The position numbers and the translations under genes are program-made. The notes beneath the pieces are model-generated. The model was not told the DNA's origin. It ran no database searches and saw nothing but the letters and a program-made list of their open reading frames with translations. Positions 21,501 to 32,700 of a DNA stretch of 64,000 nucleotides are shown here, one piece after another. How positions within the stretch are numbered: position 1 is the first letter of the stretch; every line of letters begins with the position of its first letter. Origin of the DNA: Pyrenopolyporus hunteri (lineage: Eukaryota; Ascomycota; Sordariomycetes; Xylariales; Hypoxylaceae); assembly GCA_902806595.1 (NCBI GenBank), contig CADCXC010000038.1:4526001-4590000 (forward strand), in the 5' to 3' direction.

Positions 21501-23394
21501 TCAGCACCGGAAGTACCTCTTTTCAACCCACCTATCTTCAAAGTCGGCGACCATGTTGCCGATAACAACTGTGATCTCCGGGAATACTTTTGTCAGGCGA
21601 TAGACGCCTACGTAACCTGCCGAGTATGTTGCGACGACTATGCGGTCCTGTGGGACTCCATGGTCTACAAGAACTTGGACGGCCATGAGCGCGGAGCCTC
21701 CGCTGGACATCTGGGCGTCTAAGAGTAAAACGCTATCGTGCGTGCTAATATCCCTGGGAAGTTTCAAGTAATGGAGTTCGGGTTCTCCGGTCCGTACGTT
21801 CGACTGGATGAGGAGGCGTCCTGTACGGCCGTCTGGTATCACTCTCCTAAGCCCGGCCTCGAACGCGGCACCCCCGCGAAGGACGATGACGGCGCTAACT
21901 TCGCCTTTAGGAGTTAGTCCGTTATATTTCCTTCCGGCAGGAGTTTCGACCGTTAATTCTCTGAAATGAGCATTATTCAGGGCCCTATAAGAGTTAGTAA
22001 GCGGCGAATGTAAGTGGAAGAATCGTACATACTCTTCCATGAGCAGGCATGAAAACCTGTCGAAATAGAATATGAAGTCCTCGCTTGAAGTATCAATGTC
22101 TTGAATTATGGTATTCATGGCTTTTAGTTGAGGGGTTGGCTTGAGAACGATGACTCGGTCGGAAAGGGGTTCGCTATCGGACCCTGCTTCTAGGCTTCTA
22201 AGGGCTGCTCGATGGCGTGTAGACTTTTCCATTAATTTCCTTTCGATGTACTGGGTAACCATAGCTGCGCCGGTGAGTGCATGCCTTTTTGTGGAGAATG
22301 ATCACGACTTACCCATCGCAACTCGATTCTCTATGCCGCGTGGCACGATGATATCTAGAATAGGGGGTTAGCTTACGAGTAGGAATAGATGGCGTATAAT
22401 CATGCGTGGAGAATAAATTCTTGTATGGAATCACTTACCGGCATGGTTCCTTTGCGGCAGAACATACTAAAAAGGAGAGTCAGCTATGGCCCTTGACGAG
22501 TTCGTCGTGTACTACCTTCTCATAGTTCGGCTTCACGAAGCCGAACCACTGTTTGATGCAGCCTTCTACTGTGCGGCCTCGGTCTCTCACATCCCGCAGG
22601 ACTGTAATTTCCAGTTAACCTTGTGTCGTCCGCGATCTGGAATACGCCTTACTTCTCCTTGAAAGACATGTATCCGCATCTGCTTCACAATACACCTACC
22701 ACAACATTAGAGGCATATTCTAGAGTCTCGTAGTTACTAGGTCGAATACATACTCTCATGTCCATCAGATCCATCACCCTCTGGTCATATAGGGCGAAGA
22801 TCCCCTCTAAGACAAGGACATGAGGAGAGTATATAGTAGTGGTCTCTGCTAGACGCTGGTGCTTCTCAAAGGAATACACTGGCACTTCGGCACGTTTGCT
22901 GCATAGAGACGTATTAGTGCCTAATTTTACGGGAGCGTTCTTACGAATTCTACGATACACTTACCCTGCTTTGAGGTCCCGAAGCGTCTGTACTAAGGCG
23001 TCGAAGTCTATTGCCTACAAGCCGGTATTAATATGGCACGACGAGGGCTCTATGTAACGAATCTAACCTCGGGGGAATCGAAATCATATTCGTTAAGGAA
23101 GGCTTTCCTAGAAGCTTCGGCGTCTAATGGTTTATAGTAGGAGTCCTATGATGCACGTGAGATAAGGAGCTACCCCATTTCTCCCATTATGCTTACCATT
23201 GACAAGATGACAACCCATGGCAAATTCAACTTGCTGACGATGGCATGCGATAACGTCGACTTCCCGGATCCTGAACTCCCTGCAATGCCGATGATGCTTA
23301 GATCAGCCCATGGCGGGCTGTAATGGGCCCTCTTCGCAATTGCGTCCGGGTTATTATCAGCCACCACGGCTGGTGATCCAACGCCGGTATTCAT
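21501..23394 (-). CDS. urk1: Uridine kinase with C-terminal uracil-phosphoribosyltransferase-like domain
   Basis: Uridine kinase phosphorylates uridine and cytidine in pyrimidine salvage. Nine exons join in phase to 477 residues: 23197-23394, 23068-23145, 22965-23014, 22754-22898, 22653-22695, 22516-22601, 22439-22466, 22313-22354 and 21501-22264. The kinase domain shows the P-loop GSSGSGKS (39-46), DSYYKPLDAEASRKAF, DFDSPEAIDFDAL, VLVLEGIFALYD and RDVRDRGRTVEGCIKQW. From about residue 225 an UPRT-like domain follows, with GLTPKGEVSAVIVLRGGAAFE and LLLDAQMSSGGSALMAV. The latter sits where true UPRT enzymes have the PRPP-binding loop but is altered, so this half may be regulatory. The C-terminus (FEDRWVEKRYFRC) differs from the usual DRYFGTD. 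Two exons are only 28 and 42 nt. Confidence 0.93.
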
Positions 23395-24336
23395 GGCTAT
23401 CGGTCCAGGGTATAGATCATATATAGGGTGGGCATGAAGGAGAGGATGCCTTTGTATGACCTAGAAATGGGATGAATAGCGTGGAAGGGGAAGGTATGCG
23501 AGGTGAATGCTGTCGCGTGCCCACCAAGGCCGATTCACGTCAATCAGTCCTAGACGGATGGCACTATGAGGGAGAGAGAGTGGGTAAGGAGAATAAGATG
23601 AGAATGTGTACAATATCGGATTCGAATCGAGTTTCGATAAACGGAACCAACCAGCCGGGGTTCTCCGATGTATCGTACAATACCTATTATTAAATCTCTC
23701 AAAGAGGCAAAGAGGCAAAGAGGAAAAGGAACGAAGTAAAGAATATATGTAAAAGCAAATAAGAAAAAAAAGGAGGATCTTCAAAAGCCCAAAACCCAAT
23801 CATGAAGAGGAAGAAACTGTGTGGGTTTTTGCATCGTTCGAATTTAGCAGGTGAATTTGGAGCTTGGGCACGCTGGGGCCTACTGTGGTACATCTTGATG
23901 ACAAGACGCTTGTACCTTTGTATCTTCCTTCCATAGGTACATGGGTGGGTTCCATACCTGCCCTTACCAGGCTCTTTTGTCCACGCACGTTCTTAGAGTG
24001 CGGTACTACGCAAGCCACAACCGTTAAATACCTAGGTACCTGTATACATGTAAGTTTACAGAGCTTAAGCCACAGGACTGGACCCGCCAAAAGCAAAGAA
24101 ACGGGTACGAACCAAAAAGTCCCTTTCAAGGGCACGTGCGCAGGCTTGCTGCGTCTACCTGCATCAGACTAAAATTCAAAACTTCCATTTCTCAACTTTC
24201 TTTCGCGTCTTGTTTTTCAATAGGACCAACAAGAAGCCCAGCCTGCCGGCGGAGATCCCAAGAGGTAGATCCCAAGAGGTAAACCCCAAGGTATCTTTCT
24301 TAGATGTCTCGTTGGTAGTTTTATTTCCGTACTAGA
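23395..24336. other. Intergenic region between urk1 and gid8 (divergent)
   Basis: About 0.94 kb holding both upstream regions. An AAAGAGGC-like short repeat lies at 23699-23727, and an AATACCTAGGTACCTGTAT palindromic motif copy near 24028-24045. Open frames on both strands overlap each other and look random. Confidence 0.5.
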
Positions 24337-25678
24337 ATGCAAGCTCCGACCGGACGAGACGAACAGGCCAGGTTATCATCAACTAACTCTCTGCTTGAGC
24401 GACATCTTCGTCATCCAAGACCCCACACAGAAAATCTTCTCGAGCCGCAATTTCGTCTCCCAAGATCCTACTGGGACCAAGTAGACGGCAAAATGGTAGG
24501 CTAGGCCCCTTCGTGTCTGCGCCCTCCTATGTGACCACGTGGAATGGATGTTAACGGTACTTCAGCAGCCTACGCGGCGTCCCTTCAGGAAAGAAGCGGA
24601 GGAAGTGAAGACCCAAAAGAGGTATGCCGAGCTGATTTCTTCTCTCCCCGTGCAGTCGCTTGCATCCGTCTTCATGATGTAACAAATAATCAATGGGAAT
24701 CTCTCTGAGATCATCATGCGGAGATCGTTTATTTTATCTTCTTTTCTTCTGAATGAGGCTACCCCTTACCTATCCTTTGTCGTCTATCTATACAAGACTG
24801 CTTTGCTAACGCGATTCGAAGCGACATCAATGCCTTAATACTCGACTACCTCACCGCGGCCGGCTACCCCAATGCCGCCGCCAAATTCTCAATCGAAGCG
24901 AATCTACCGCCTCAACAACCTACCGTCTCAATCTTTACCAGACAACAGATTCAGATGTTTATACATAGAGGGGAGATAGAGAATGCTCTCCGTGCTCTTA
25001 ATGATCTCGATCCTTCGGTAAGAGCTATTTATTGCGATCCCTCTGCCTATTTTTCTCTCCTGCTATGATTAAAACTCGAGTTTACATGCACCACTCATAT
25101 GACCTTCGGGTCAGTGATGAGGAACAACCACTTTTTCTATGAGCATAAGTTCCTTACCGCCGTTTCATTTCATCTCGCTCCCTCCATGTAGCTGCTAACC
25201 GGCGGACAAGATTCTGGACAAGAATGAACCGCTTCATTTTGCACTCCTTCGCCTCCAGCTGGTGGAATTAATCCGCAAGTCTCAGCCAAGCGGTGATATA
25301 GGACCCGCCCTAGAATTCGCGCAAACGCAATTGGGGCCCAAGGCTCCGCGCACACCGCAGTTTCTAGAGGACCTTGAAAAAACCATGTCCCTCCTCGTGT
25401 TCGACCACGATAATCTGGATCCTTCCTTATCGGCTCTACTTAAACCCGATCTTAGAAGGGAGGTAGCCAAACAAGTCAACGAGGCCATCCTAGAGAGTCA
25501 GCAACAGCGCACTACTGCCGCTATTCGTCATTTGGTACAGATGAGAGCGTGGAGCGAGGACACTGTGCGCAAGGAGGGCAAGATAAATTTACCTAGCGAA
25601 ATCGACTTAGGCTTAGATGGCGATGGCTCAAAGCGAGGCGGAGCAGAAAACGGCCATGATTCAATGATCACGACATAA
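24337..25678 (+). CDS. gid8: GID8-like LisH-CTLH protein of the GID/CTLH ubiquitin ligase
   Basis: Gid8 is a scaffold subunit of the GID/CTLH E3 ligase that degrades gluconeogenic enzymes. Exons in phase: 24337-24495, 24569-24621, 24822-25017 and 25211-25678. The LisH part (KSDINALILDYLTAAGYPNA) is followed by the CTLH helix pair around FTRQQIQMFIHRGEIENALR and the CRA-type C-terminal half (PLHFALLRLQLVELIRK, GPALEFAQTQLGPKA). The first exon is ambiguous. An ATG at 24493 in a good context (CAAAATGG) would be followed at once by the intron and give 239 residues. An in-frame ATG at 24337 would add 52 residues with no known domain. I give the longer span. The last intron has an ACAAG acceptor with its branch GCTAAC very close by. 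Confidence 0.85.
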
Positions 25679-26120
25679 TGGGCTGGCACCACCTGTGCTA
25701 TTCGGCCGTCGCGACACTCTCAGGGGTGGCATTTGCGCAGATGCGAGGCATTGGCCGGGGTAGGCGTCTTATAATTTGTGTTTTTTAGGGTTGTGGGCAT
25801 AGGCGGTATGAGATCACGGGGAATTCGGGATATGGAGTTATCGGATCAAGGTTCTGCTGATAAGCGTTAGGCGTTTTGGGGGATTCATGGTCGGCGATGC
25901 GCCTCAGAGGAAGCCTACGCCTAGACATGATATAAAGGGCTTTTATGATCACTCAGGACATGATTCACATTAGGTTTGAGGGAAACGGAACAGGACCTTA
26001 TGAGAATTAGCGCCGCCCTTACGCATTACAGCCGGGGCATATTCGAGATACCATTTTTCTAGCAGTACAATTATCTATGTACAAAATCACGGCGATTTCC
26101 CCAGATCGGCCTCACGTCGC
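25679..26120. terminator. Convergent 3' region between gid8 and NDUFS4
   Basis: 442 bp between facing stop codons. It must contain both 3' ends. No gene, repeat or hairpin stands out. Confidence 0.45.
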
Positions 26121-26903
26121 CTATTTGGTTCGGATGTGCTTCAGTTTCTTGGGTGAGTACAAGAAGTTGTTGGCGTAAGCTTTGGGTGTAAAAGCGCGAA
26201 CATTCGGCTCCTGCACAAAATATTCGTAGCCCTGCTTCTCGGCAAACGCAATGGCATCTTCCTTGCTCTTGAATTCGAGCTTGGTGCCCTGCATGAAATC
26301 GCCGGACGATTGCCATCCCATAAGAGGATTCTCCCATCGGTGTCCCTTGCCAAGGACATCCCAATCCATCCTCCAATGATGGCTACCCCAGGTTCCGGAC
26401 TGTGTGGCGGGTTTGGAGGGCTGGTAGATGCTACGTGCGATGTTAGACGAGTAGACCACGGACACGACGAAGATAATTTATTGATTTGCCTACCGAACGG
26501 TTCTGGCCTGCAGTTCTATCGGTGCGCCGGAGAGCACGGCGGCTGGGAGGAAGCCGTGATCTTCGCTACCGTCCATTACTCGCTTCGGCACGGGGGTAAA
26601 TGTGCTGTTACGTTATTCCGTCAGTACCTCATCGGTGTGGTTTGTGTAGGCCCGACACCCATGTCCTAGCAGTTCGGCAGGGAAGACATACGATGTGGCC
26701 CTGTCGATATGGGCGCCGTAGTCGGGAGCATTAGGCGGCTTCTCTGTAACGGGGACGGGTTGTTGCGTCCGGACAAGGGACGATGATCTAGAATCGTCGG
26801 TTTTGAATCGTCTCTGGGTCATGGCGAGGGCCTGTCTGTTCGGAACCAATCTTGCGCTTCGGAGCAGAGTGGCAGTCGCCGCTTGGGATCTGACGGAGGC
26901 CAT
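26121..26903 (-). CDS. nuo-21: Complex I accessory subunit NDUFS4 (21-kDa, NUO-21 type)
   Basis: This nuclear-encoded mitochondrial NADH:ubiquinone oxidoreductase subunit stabilises the N-module. Three exons (26692-26903, 26494-26604 and 26121-26430) join in phase to 210 residues. Residues 1-33 (MASVRSQAATATLLRSARLV) form a basic presequence. The mature part has the ETC_C1_NDUFS4 signature: APIELQARTVRIYSP, SHHWRMDWDVLGKGHRWENP, LMGWQSSGDFMQGT and AEKQGYEYFVQEP, ending in KKLKHIRTK. Length and splicing fit the fungal orthologue. It starts 480 bp from the divergently transcribed ATP synthase subunit f gene. Confidence 0.95.
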
Positions 26904-27383
26904 TTTGCGCGGATATGGGAGAGTCGAAGGGAAGGCCTCGCGGTATCCGGTGGTTGGCGAGTCAACGTGCGAAAAGGGCGACCGGAAGACGTAGGGTTAC
27001 GTAGATGGGTGTTTTAAGTATGAGAATTCCTGTATTGAGGCGATTGAGGCGATTAAGAGCACTAGAGGTTGAGATAATCATGGAAGTTACGAGGCATTTG
27101 ATTGGCTTAAGCGGCAAGTACCGCGCTAAAGCGGTACATAGTACATGGTGCATTAAAGGTGCACGGACCAGCTGTAACTCGGCGAGGTCTTTTCGTGCCG
27201 TTCGGTCGAATTGAACGAACCTTGGAACCATTTCGCTTTTGAGCTCATTTATAGTCGAATTCCTCCAGAAAGCATCGCATCGCAGACCACCAATTGCGTC
27301 AGTTACTGGCACGATTGTCTACTCCCTGTGATCCTCTCGATCCCTTTCTCTCTATTTCCTTAGTCGCGACCACACCCGCCACA
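26904..27383. promoter_or_regulatory. Bidirectional promoter region of NDUFS4 and ATP synthase subunit f
   Basis: 480 bp lie between the start codons of two divergent respiratory-chain genes. A shared, co-regulated promoter is inferred from this geometry and the common pathway. I do not see a recognised transcription-factor site that settles it. Confidence 0.5.
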
Positions 27384-28074
27384 ATGAGCTTCGTCACTCG
27401 CCGGGCCCTTTCGACCCTCATCCCTCCCAAGGTCCGTGGGGTTCTATAGATACGTGTATTCTGACTTGCTAACTGAATGTTCTATAGGTCGCTTCGCCGA
27501 ATGTATGTAATAATCCCGCTATACCGCGCTATTCGATTTCCCTCTATCCATTCCGTTTCTAGATATTCAGGTGTGATGCAATTTTGAAGGGCACGACTCT
27601 CGTTGTGGGATTAGCATTGGTCCGGAGAATATTGGAAGGCGTTTTCGCAGAAAGATAGGGTTAGGAAAACTACTGACGGACGTATCCTCAGGCCATCGGC
27701 ACTGCTCCTGATGCCGTCCGCATGAAGCGCGTCGTCAACTTCTACGAGAAACTCCCCCGAGGTCCCGCCCCCGAGATCAAGGGCACCGGCCTCCTCGGCA
27801 GATATCAGGCCAAGCACTTCGGCAAGAACCCTACCGCTAAGCGTACGTCTCACGGCCATTCTAGCATTGCTCTTCTCATAGGAGGTGGGATTACGCCCGT
27901 ACTAACGGAATTTCTACAGCTATCATCCACGCCATTGGCCTCGTTCTCGCCATCGGTTACCCCATGACCTACTACTTCCACCTGCGTAAGTCTACTATTT
28001 CTACACTTTCCGCAAGATGTGTATATTCGCTCTACTGACTCTGCACAGGTCACCACAAGAACAATGCTCATTAA
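27384..28074 (+). CDS. atp17: Mitochondrial F1Fo ATP synthase subunit f (ATP17)
   Basis: Subunit f is a small one-helix Fo subunit in the peripheral stalk and dimer interface. Five exons join in phase to 101 residues: 27384-27431, 27488-27502, 27692-27842, 27920-27985 and 28049-28074. The second exon is only 15 nt (VASPN). The N-terminus MSFVTRRALSTLIPPK is a presequence. The conserved core is RMKRVVNFYEKLPRGPAPEI and GLLGRYQAKHFGKNPTAKPI, then the membrane helix HAIGLVLAIGYPMTYYFHL and the short tail RHHKNNAH. Five exons for 101 residues is dense for a fungus. It is divergent from NDUFS4. Confidence 0.94.
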
Positions 28075-29706
28075 GCATGGAGGTTCAATATCAAGGGCAT
28101 ACGGTGGGATTGGGATAGAGTCGAGGAGCCTGTACATAAGATAGATGGCATCAAGAATGGATGACCATCGTGTACTAGAAAAGAACCAACTGAGCCTAGC
28201 CTCACCAAAGAATTCTACAGTTTTCTTTTATTGCCCCTATGTGGTCTTCTATTCGATTAGACTACCTACCTAGGTATGATGTGAGACGATTCTACGATGG
28301 GCTATATATATCTACCTTACCTACCTACCTAGGTACCTACCTATACCTAGGCATTTAATAGGCAGATGACGGTTGATATTTCGTCCTTGACCGTCATATT
28401 TCTATTTTGACTCATTCACTTTAATCCGGCAGCTTCTAAGGTGTTGCTTCGGGAAAATCCTAAAGCATAATAGGTACATGTATATGCGGGTGTATGCATT
28501 TGGGACACCTCACAAGGTAAGGTTCCTATATGTAAGGTTTCTGAGGTTACCAATTTTCCAAGGAATTGCTCAGCTATCAGGTATTCCTGCATAGGGGTTT
28601 CCTGAGGAACAGTCATACAATTAACTTGGAGATTTTCATTTGAGACTGGGCCAGGTACAGTACTTAATTTCCTGGCATCTACCATGATTTCCTTCTGTCA
28701 CTCTTCGTATTTTATTTACACTCGAAACTCTTTCTTTTCTATTATGACCCGGCACTATTGACGACAGCAATAACAACATCGAAAAACAACATCAAAAGCA
28801 ACATTCGCATGCATTGAAGACGTGGATGTTCATACTCACATACACATATCAATGCACAGTATCGATCAGTGTACTGCACCTACCTATAGGTAAGCATGTC
28901 TTTCCTTAAATGATTTTATCGAGGTGCAAAGACAGCTGCCAATTGGCTCTCTATCAGGTCAGGTGTCAGCGGGTGGTACTCCATTTGCGCGCCTCCACCT
29001 TCCATCTGATGTGTCTAGTGTCCATAACGTCCAATGTCACGCTTTCCATTCAGCCCTCCCAGCCACAAACAGCCCCCCACTTCGCCCGTCACACCCGCCT
29101 CCGTCCATTTTACCAGCCGCGTTAGTGTTTCTGTCACTGTCTGGTTGTCTGGCCTGGTTGTCTGGCTGTCCTCCAATTCCTCGTACCCTCTCCACTTTTT
29201 TTTTTCCTGCGCAAGCCCCAAAAGCTCGGGATCCTGTAAACTTTAACAACACTAACCACTGAAAGGCCATTAGAACATTCTGAACCTTCAACCTGCAACA
29301 ACCCACCCGCTACTCCGAGGTATTGCAAATACAATACCCTCTCTCCCCCCTCCCTCCCACCACACATCGAGAGCGAGGTCTTGTACTAATCCAACCCTAG
29401 TCGCGTCCTCTGCGAACGCGACTCTACTTTACCTTCCTTCTTTTCTTTTTATTTTTCCCACCTCCCCGGGTACAAGCGAGTGAGTGACAATACCAACCCT
29501 CTCTGCTTTCTTCCGGTTTCTCGTCCGGTGTCTCGTTTTCCGCTCTCTCAACCGTGTGATACGCCAAGTGCGAAACCTTGAACTGACCACCTCAGCCGTC
29601 CGTCAGCCTCATTTCCACAACTCCTCCCTCCGTCCAAGAATCGCAACGCACCGATACTCTTCGATCGCGACGCAAACACATCAGGTTCCACGGCATTTCG
29701 AGTTGG
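28075..29706. other. Intergenic region with clustered TACCTAGGTA motifs and pyrimidine-rich leader
   Basis: About 1.6 kb. The part at 28260-28350 holds the densest copies of the CTACCTACCTAGGTACCTACC palindrome-like motif. Frames at 28416-28685 (-) and 28910-29262 (+) lack coding character. The 600 bp before 29707 are C/T-rich with a T9 run near 29200, resembling a long 5' leader of the next gene. Confidence 0.5.
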
Positions 29707-32700
29707 ATGATGGCGACTGAGCCAACCCTCAATAAGCCGGATGCATCTCTAACTGAACACACCCTCGTAAGTACCATACATTATACCCCATACCCCATAC
29801 ACACATCATACACCATTCACCATACACACATCATATACCATACACCATACATACACTAGACAAATTCCCGTCGCCCTCTCTCTGCGATCCCATCGCTCCT
29901 CTTTTACGAATCCCCTCTTTCATTCTTCCTCTTCCCTCTACTCTTCCTTTATCCCCCCGTCCCTCTCCCTTCATTTCTCGACATTATACAATTGCTCGAC
30001 TGCGCCGCTGTCGCAAAGCATCCGCTCACGTGTATTCTATTACAGGTTCAGCCAGCTGCTACAAGCAACGACTCTCAAGATGCCAATCATTCAAGTGCTA
30101 CACTAAACGGTGTCTCCTCCGAACCAGAGAACAAGCAGATCTCGGAACTTTACGACGAATTAGTAAACTCAGTCGAAGCTAGTGTCAGCGGCGGTTCAGA
30201 TACGGAAACATCGAAGGCACGCCTTGGTGACAAAAGCCATGCGCGTACGTCCTCGGCCATCAAGAAGCCCCAGAGCTTCAAGTCGGTCTCGGTAAATCGC
30301 ACCTTTCTGGCCTCTAAGACTGCTGCGAACTCCGCCGCCCGCCCCGATTCCTCTGCCAACTCCGCTTCCGCCATGCCGCAGCCTACCCCCAGCACGTCTT
30401 CTCGCCTGAAGCTGGTTGCCAAATCCGGCAGCAGCCTAAACGGCTCTACTAAGACTCTAAGTAGCAATAATAAACCGGCTACAGCTCCCGACCCCAATAC
30501 CGTATGGAATCGCAATCGACGTAAGTCATTAAAAAGTTACCCCGATTCGATTTCGCTAATTGGCTTCTTCGCTAACCGTCACAGCAACCGCATCTCAGCC
30601 TGAACAGAAGAAGCTATCTGATGAAGAGCTTATGCATAAATATGGCATTCATATGGCGGATCGTCTAGGGCCGGAAGACACCAAGGGCCAGTCGAATTGG
30701 GCCGACATAGATGATGACGAAGAATGGGCACCGGAAACTATTACGTGGACCGACGGGACTAAGATTACGTTGCCACTAGCCGACGAAAGCGCTTCAAGCC
30801 CGGGCACAGTTCATGCCGCGCTCAACAAGGGATCGGCACCGGCACAAGCACCGGCACAAGCACCAGCACAAGCACCGACGCAGGCACCGACACAGGCACC
30901 GACACAGGCACCGACACAGGCACCGACACAGGCACCGGCCCCGCCAAAGTCAAAGTCACCCGCACCGACCACGGGCGGAACCGGCTCTCCTTCAGTTAGA
31001 CCGGGTGGCCTGGCTTCGGGTAAAAGTCTCGTACTTAAAGGCGCTCCCGAGAAGCCGACCCTAGTCGCGAAACCCCCTGCTCCGCCGACGCCGTTGAAGT
31101 CGCCGTGGGCACGTCTGCCGCCTATTGAGAAAGTTCCTCCTGGACAGCCGGATCTACTCGCTCCGACATCAGCTACACGTTCCCCGGCGCGGGATCTCGT
31201 CACCAAGAGTACCACTCCCCCGCCGACAAAAGAGATTGCGGCGGACGACTTCAGCCGATCAGGTTTCCGAGACGGCCATACAACCAACCACAGCCAATTA
31301 TATAATTCGCACTCGGGTCGATACGAACCCGTAACCGACCATAAGGGTCCTAGGAATGATACGCATGGCCGTCAATTAGCTCTCCTCCAGCGATCGCAAC
31401 TTCACGAACAGCAAGGCCCTGCGGAACCGTCTGCTGCTTTCCAGACGAGCAGAACCAGCGCTCAAGAAGGTCCGTATGGGCGACGCCGTGGCTCCTCTGG
31501 TGTTAGCGGTACTAGTGGTAGCATGGCTCATAGACTCGGAAAGCCATATGATATTGCGCCGCCCCCTGAAGTGATACAGTCTCGATCCGGATCCATTGTC
31601 GGTGAAAGCCCAATATCTGCCAGACCGTTTTCTCCCTCGAGCAATCAGCATACACCACGGCTTCAACCTAGCCATCCGTATCAACCGCGACCCTCTCCCG
31701 GCCAGACGTACGCAACGCCTCAATATAATCCGCCTACTGCAGACGCGACGCCCCACGAAGACGATTACGCCATACAGAAGAAGGTCATGCGCGAGCGTCG
31801 CGAGCAGGCTATTAAGCGCAGACTAGAGCAGGAAGCCCGCGAAGAGGAGGCCCGTAAGGCCCGAATTGCCGAGAAGCTTAAGTCGATGGGGCCGGCTCCC
31901 GAACGCAAAAGTGCCAAAAAGGAAGAGAAGAACGATTCTTCTACGGCGCCTACGTATACTCGAACCACCAGTGTGTCGGGTACTTCGGAGGCTAGGCATG
32001 GAATCTCCTCCGAGGCCGTAGCCGAGCCTAAGCATCTAGTTTCTGAATCTACGAGGATGGATCATAAGACGAGGTCGAATACCCGTAACCAGGTCAACGG
32101 CGAGGTTACACGACCACTTGGGCAGCCTACAAAGCCCCAGAACTCGGCAATGCAGACTGGTAGCTCGTCGAAGTCGCAATCGGCGACATCGTGGCCCGAA
32201 GCTCCGCAGCATTCGGAGCGTTTCACCTCGTGGGGCAGCGGTTCTCAGAATGCTAGTCGAAATGTTTGGGGCGCTCCTGGAAACGATCGTTCGCTCGGGA
32301 ACGGTACATTCAACCCGGATTTGGGTACCCTACCTGATTCACATCCAGCTCCTATCAACGAGCGCGGCCATCGCCCAGCGCCGATCGGCCCACCCCGTTC
32401 CGCATCCCAACAACCCGTGCGTCCCGACTCCATGTCCGGTAACCGCCTAGCTCCTATCGGCCCCCCGCGCGGTCGTACTTCTAACGCAGGCCAAGCACCT
32501 GAACAGGATGTTGCGGGTGGGTGGCATTCTTATAGTATCCAGGATGATGATCGCAGGGTAGTAGCGGAGATGCGAGACTTGGTCAAATCTCAGGAGAAAA
32601 ATCCGACCGTTCCCATGCAAGACTCGTGGCGTCCTAGAGGTCATATTCAGGAGGCTAAGCGAGGTCCCGCCGGGCCGGACATGCACCCTTACCAGAATCG

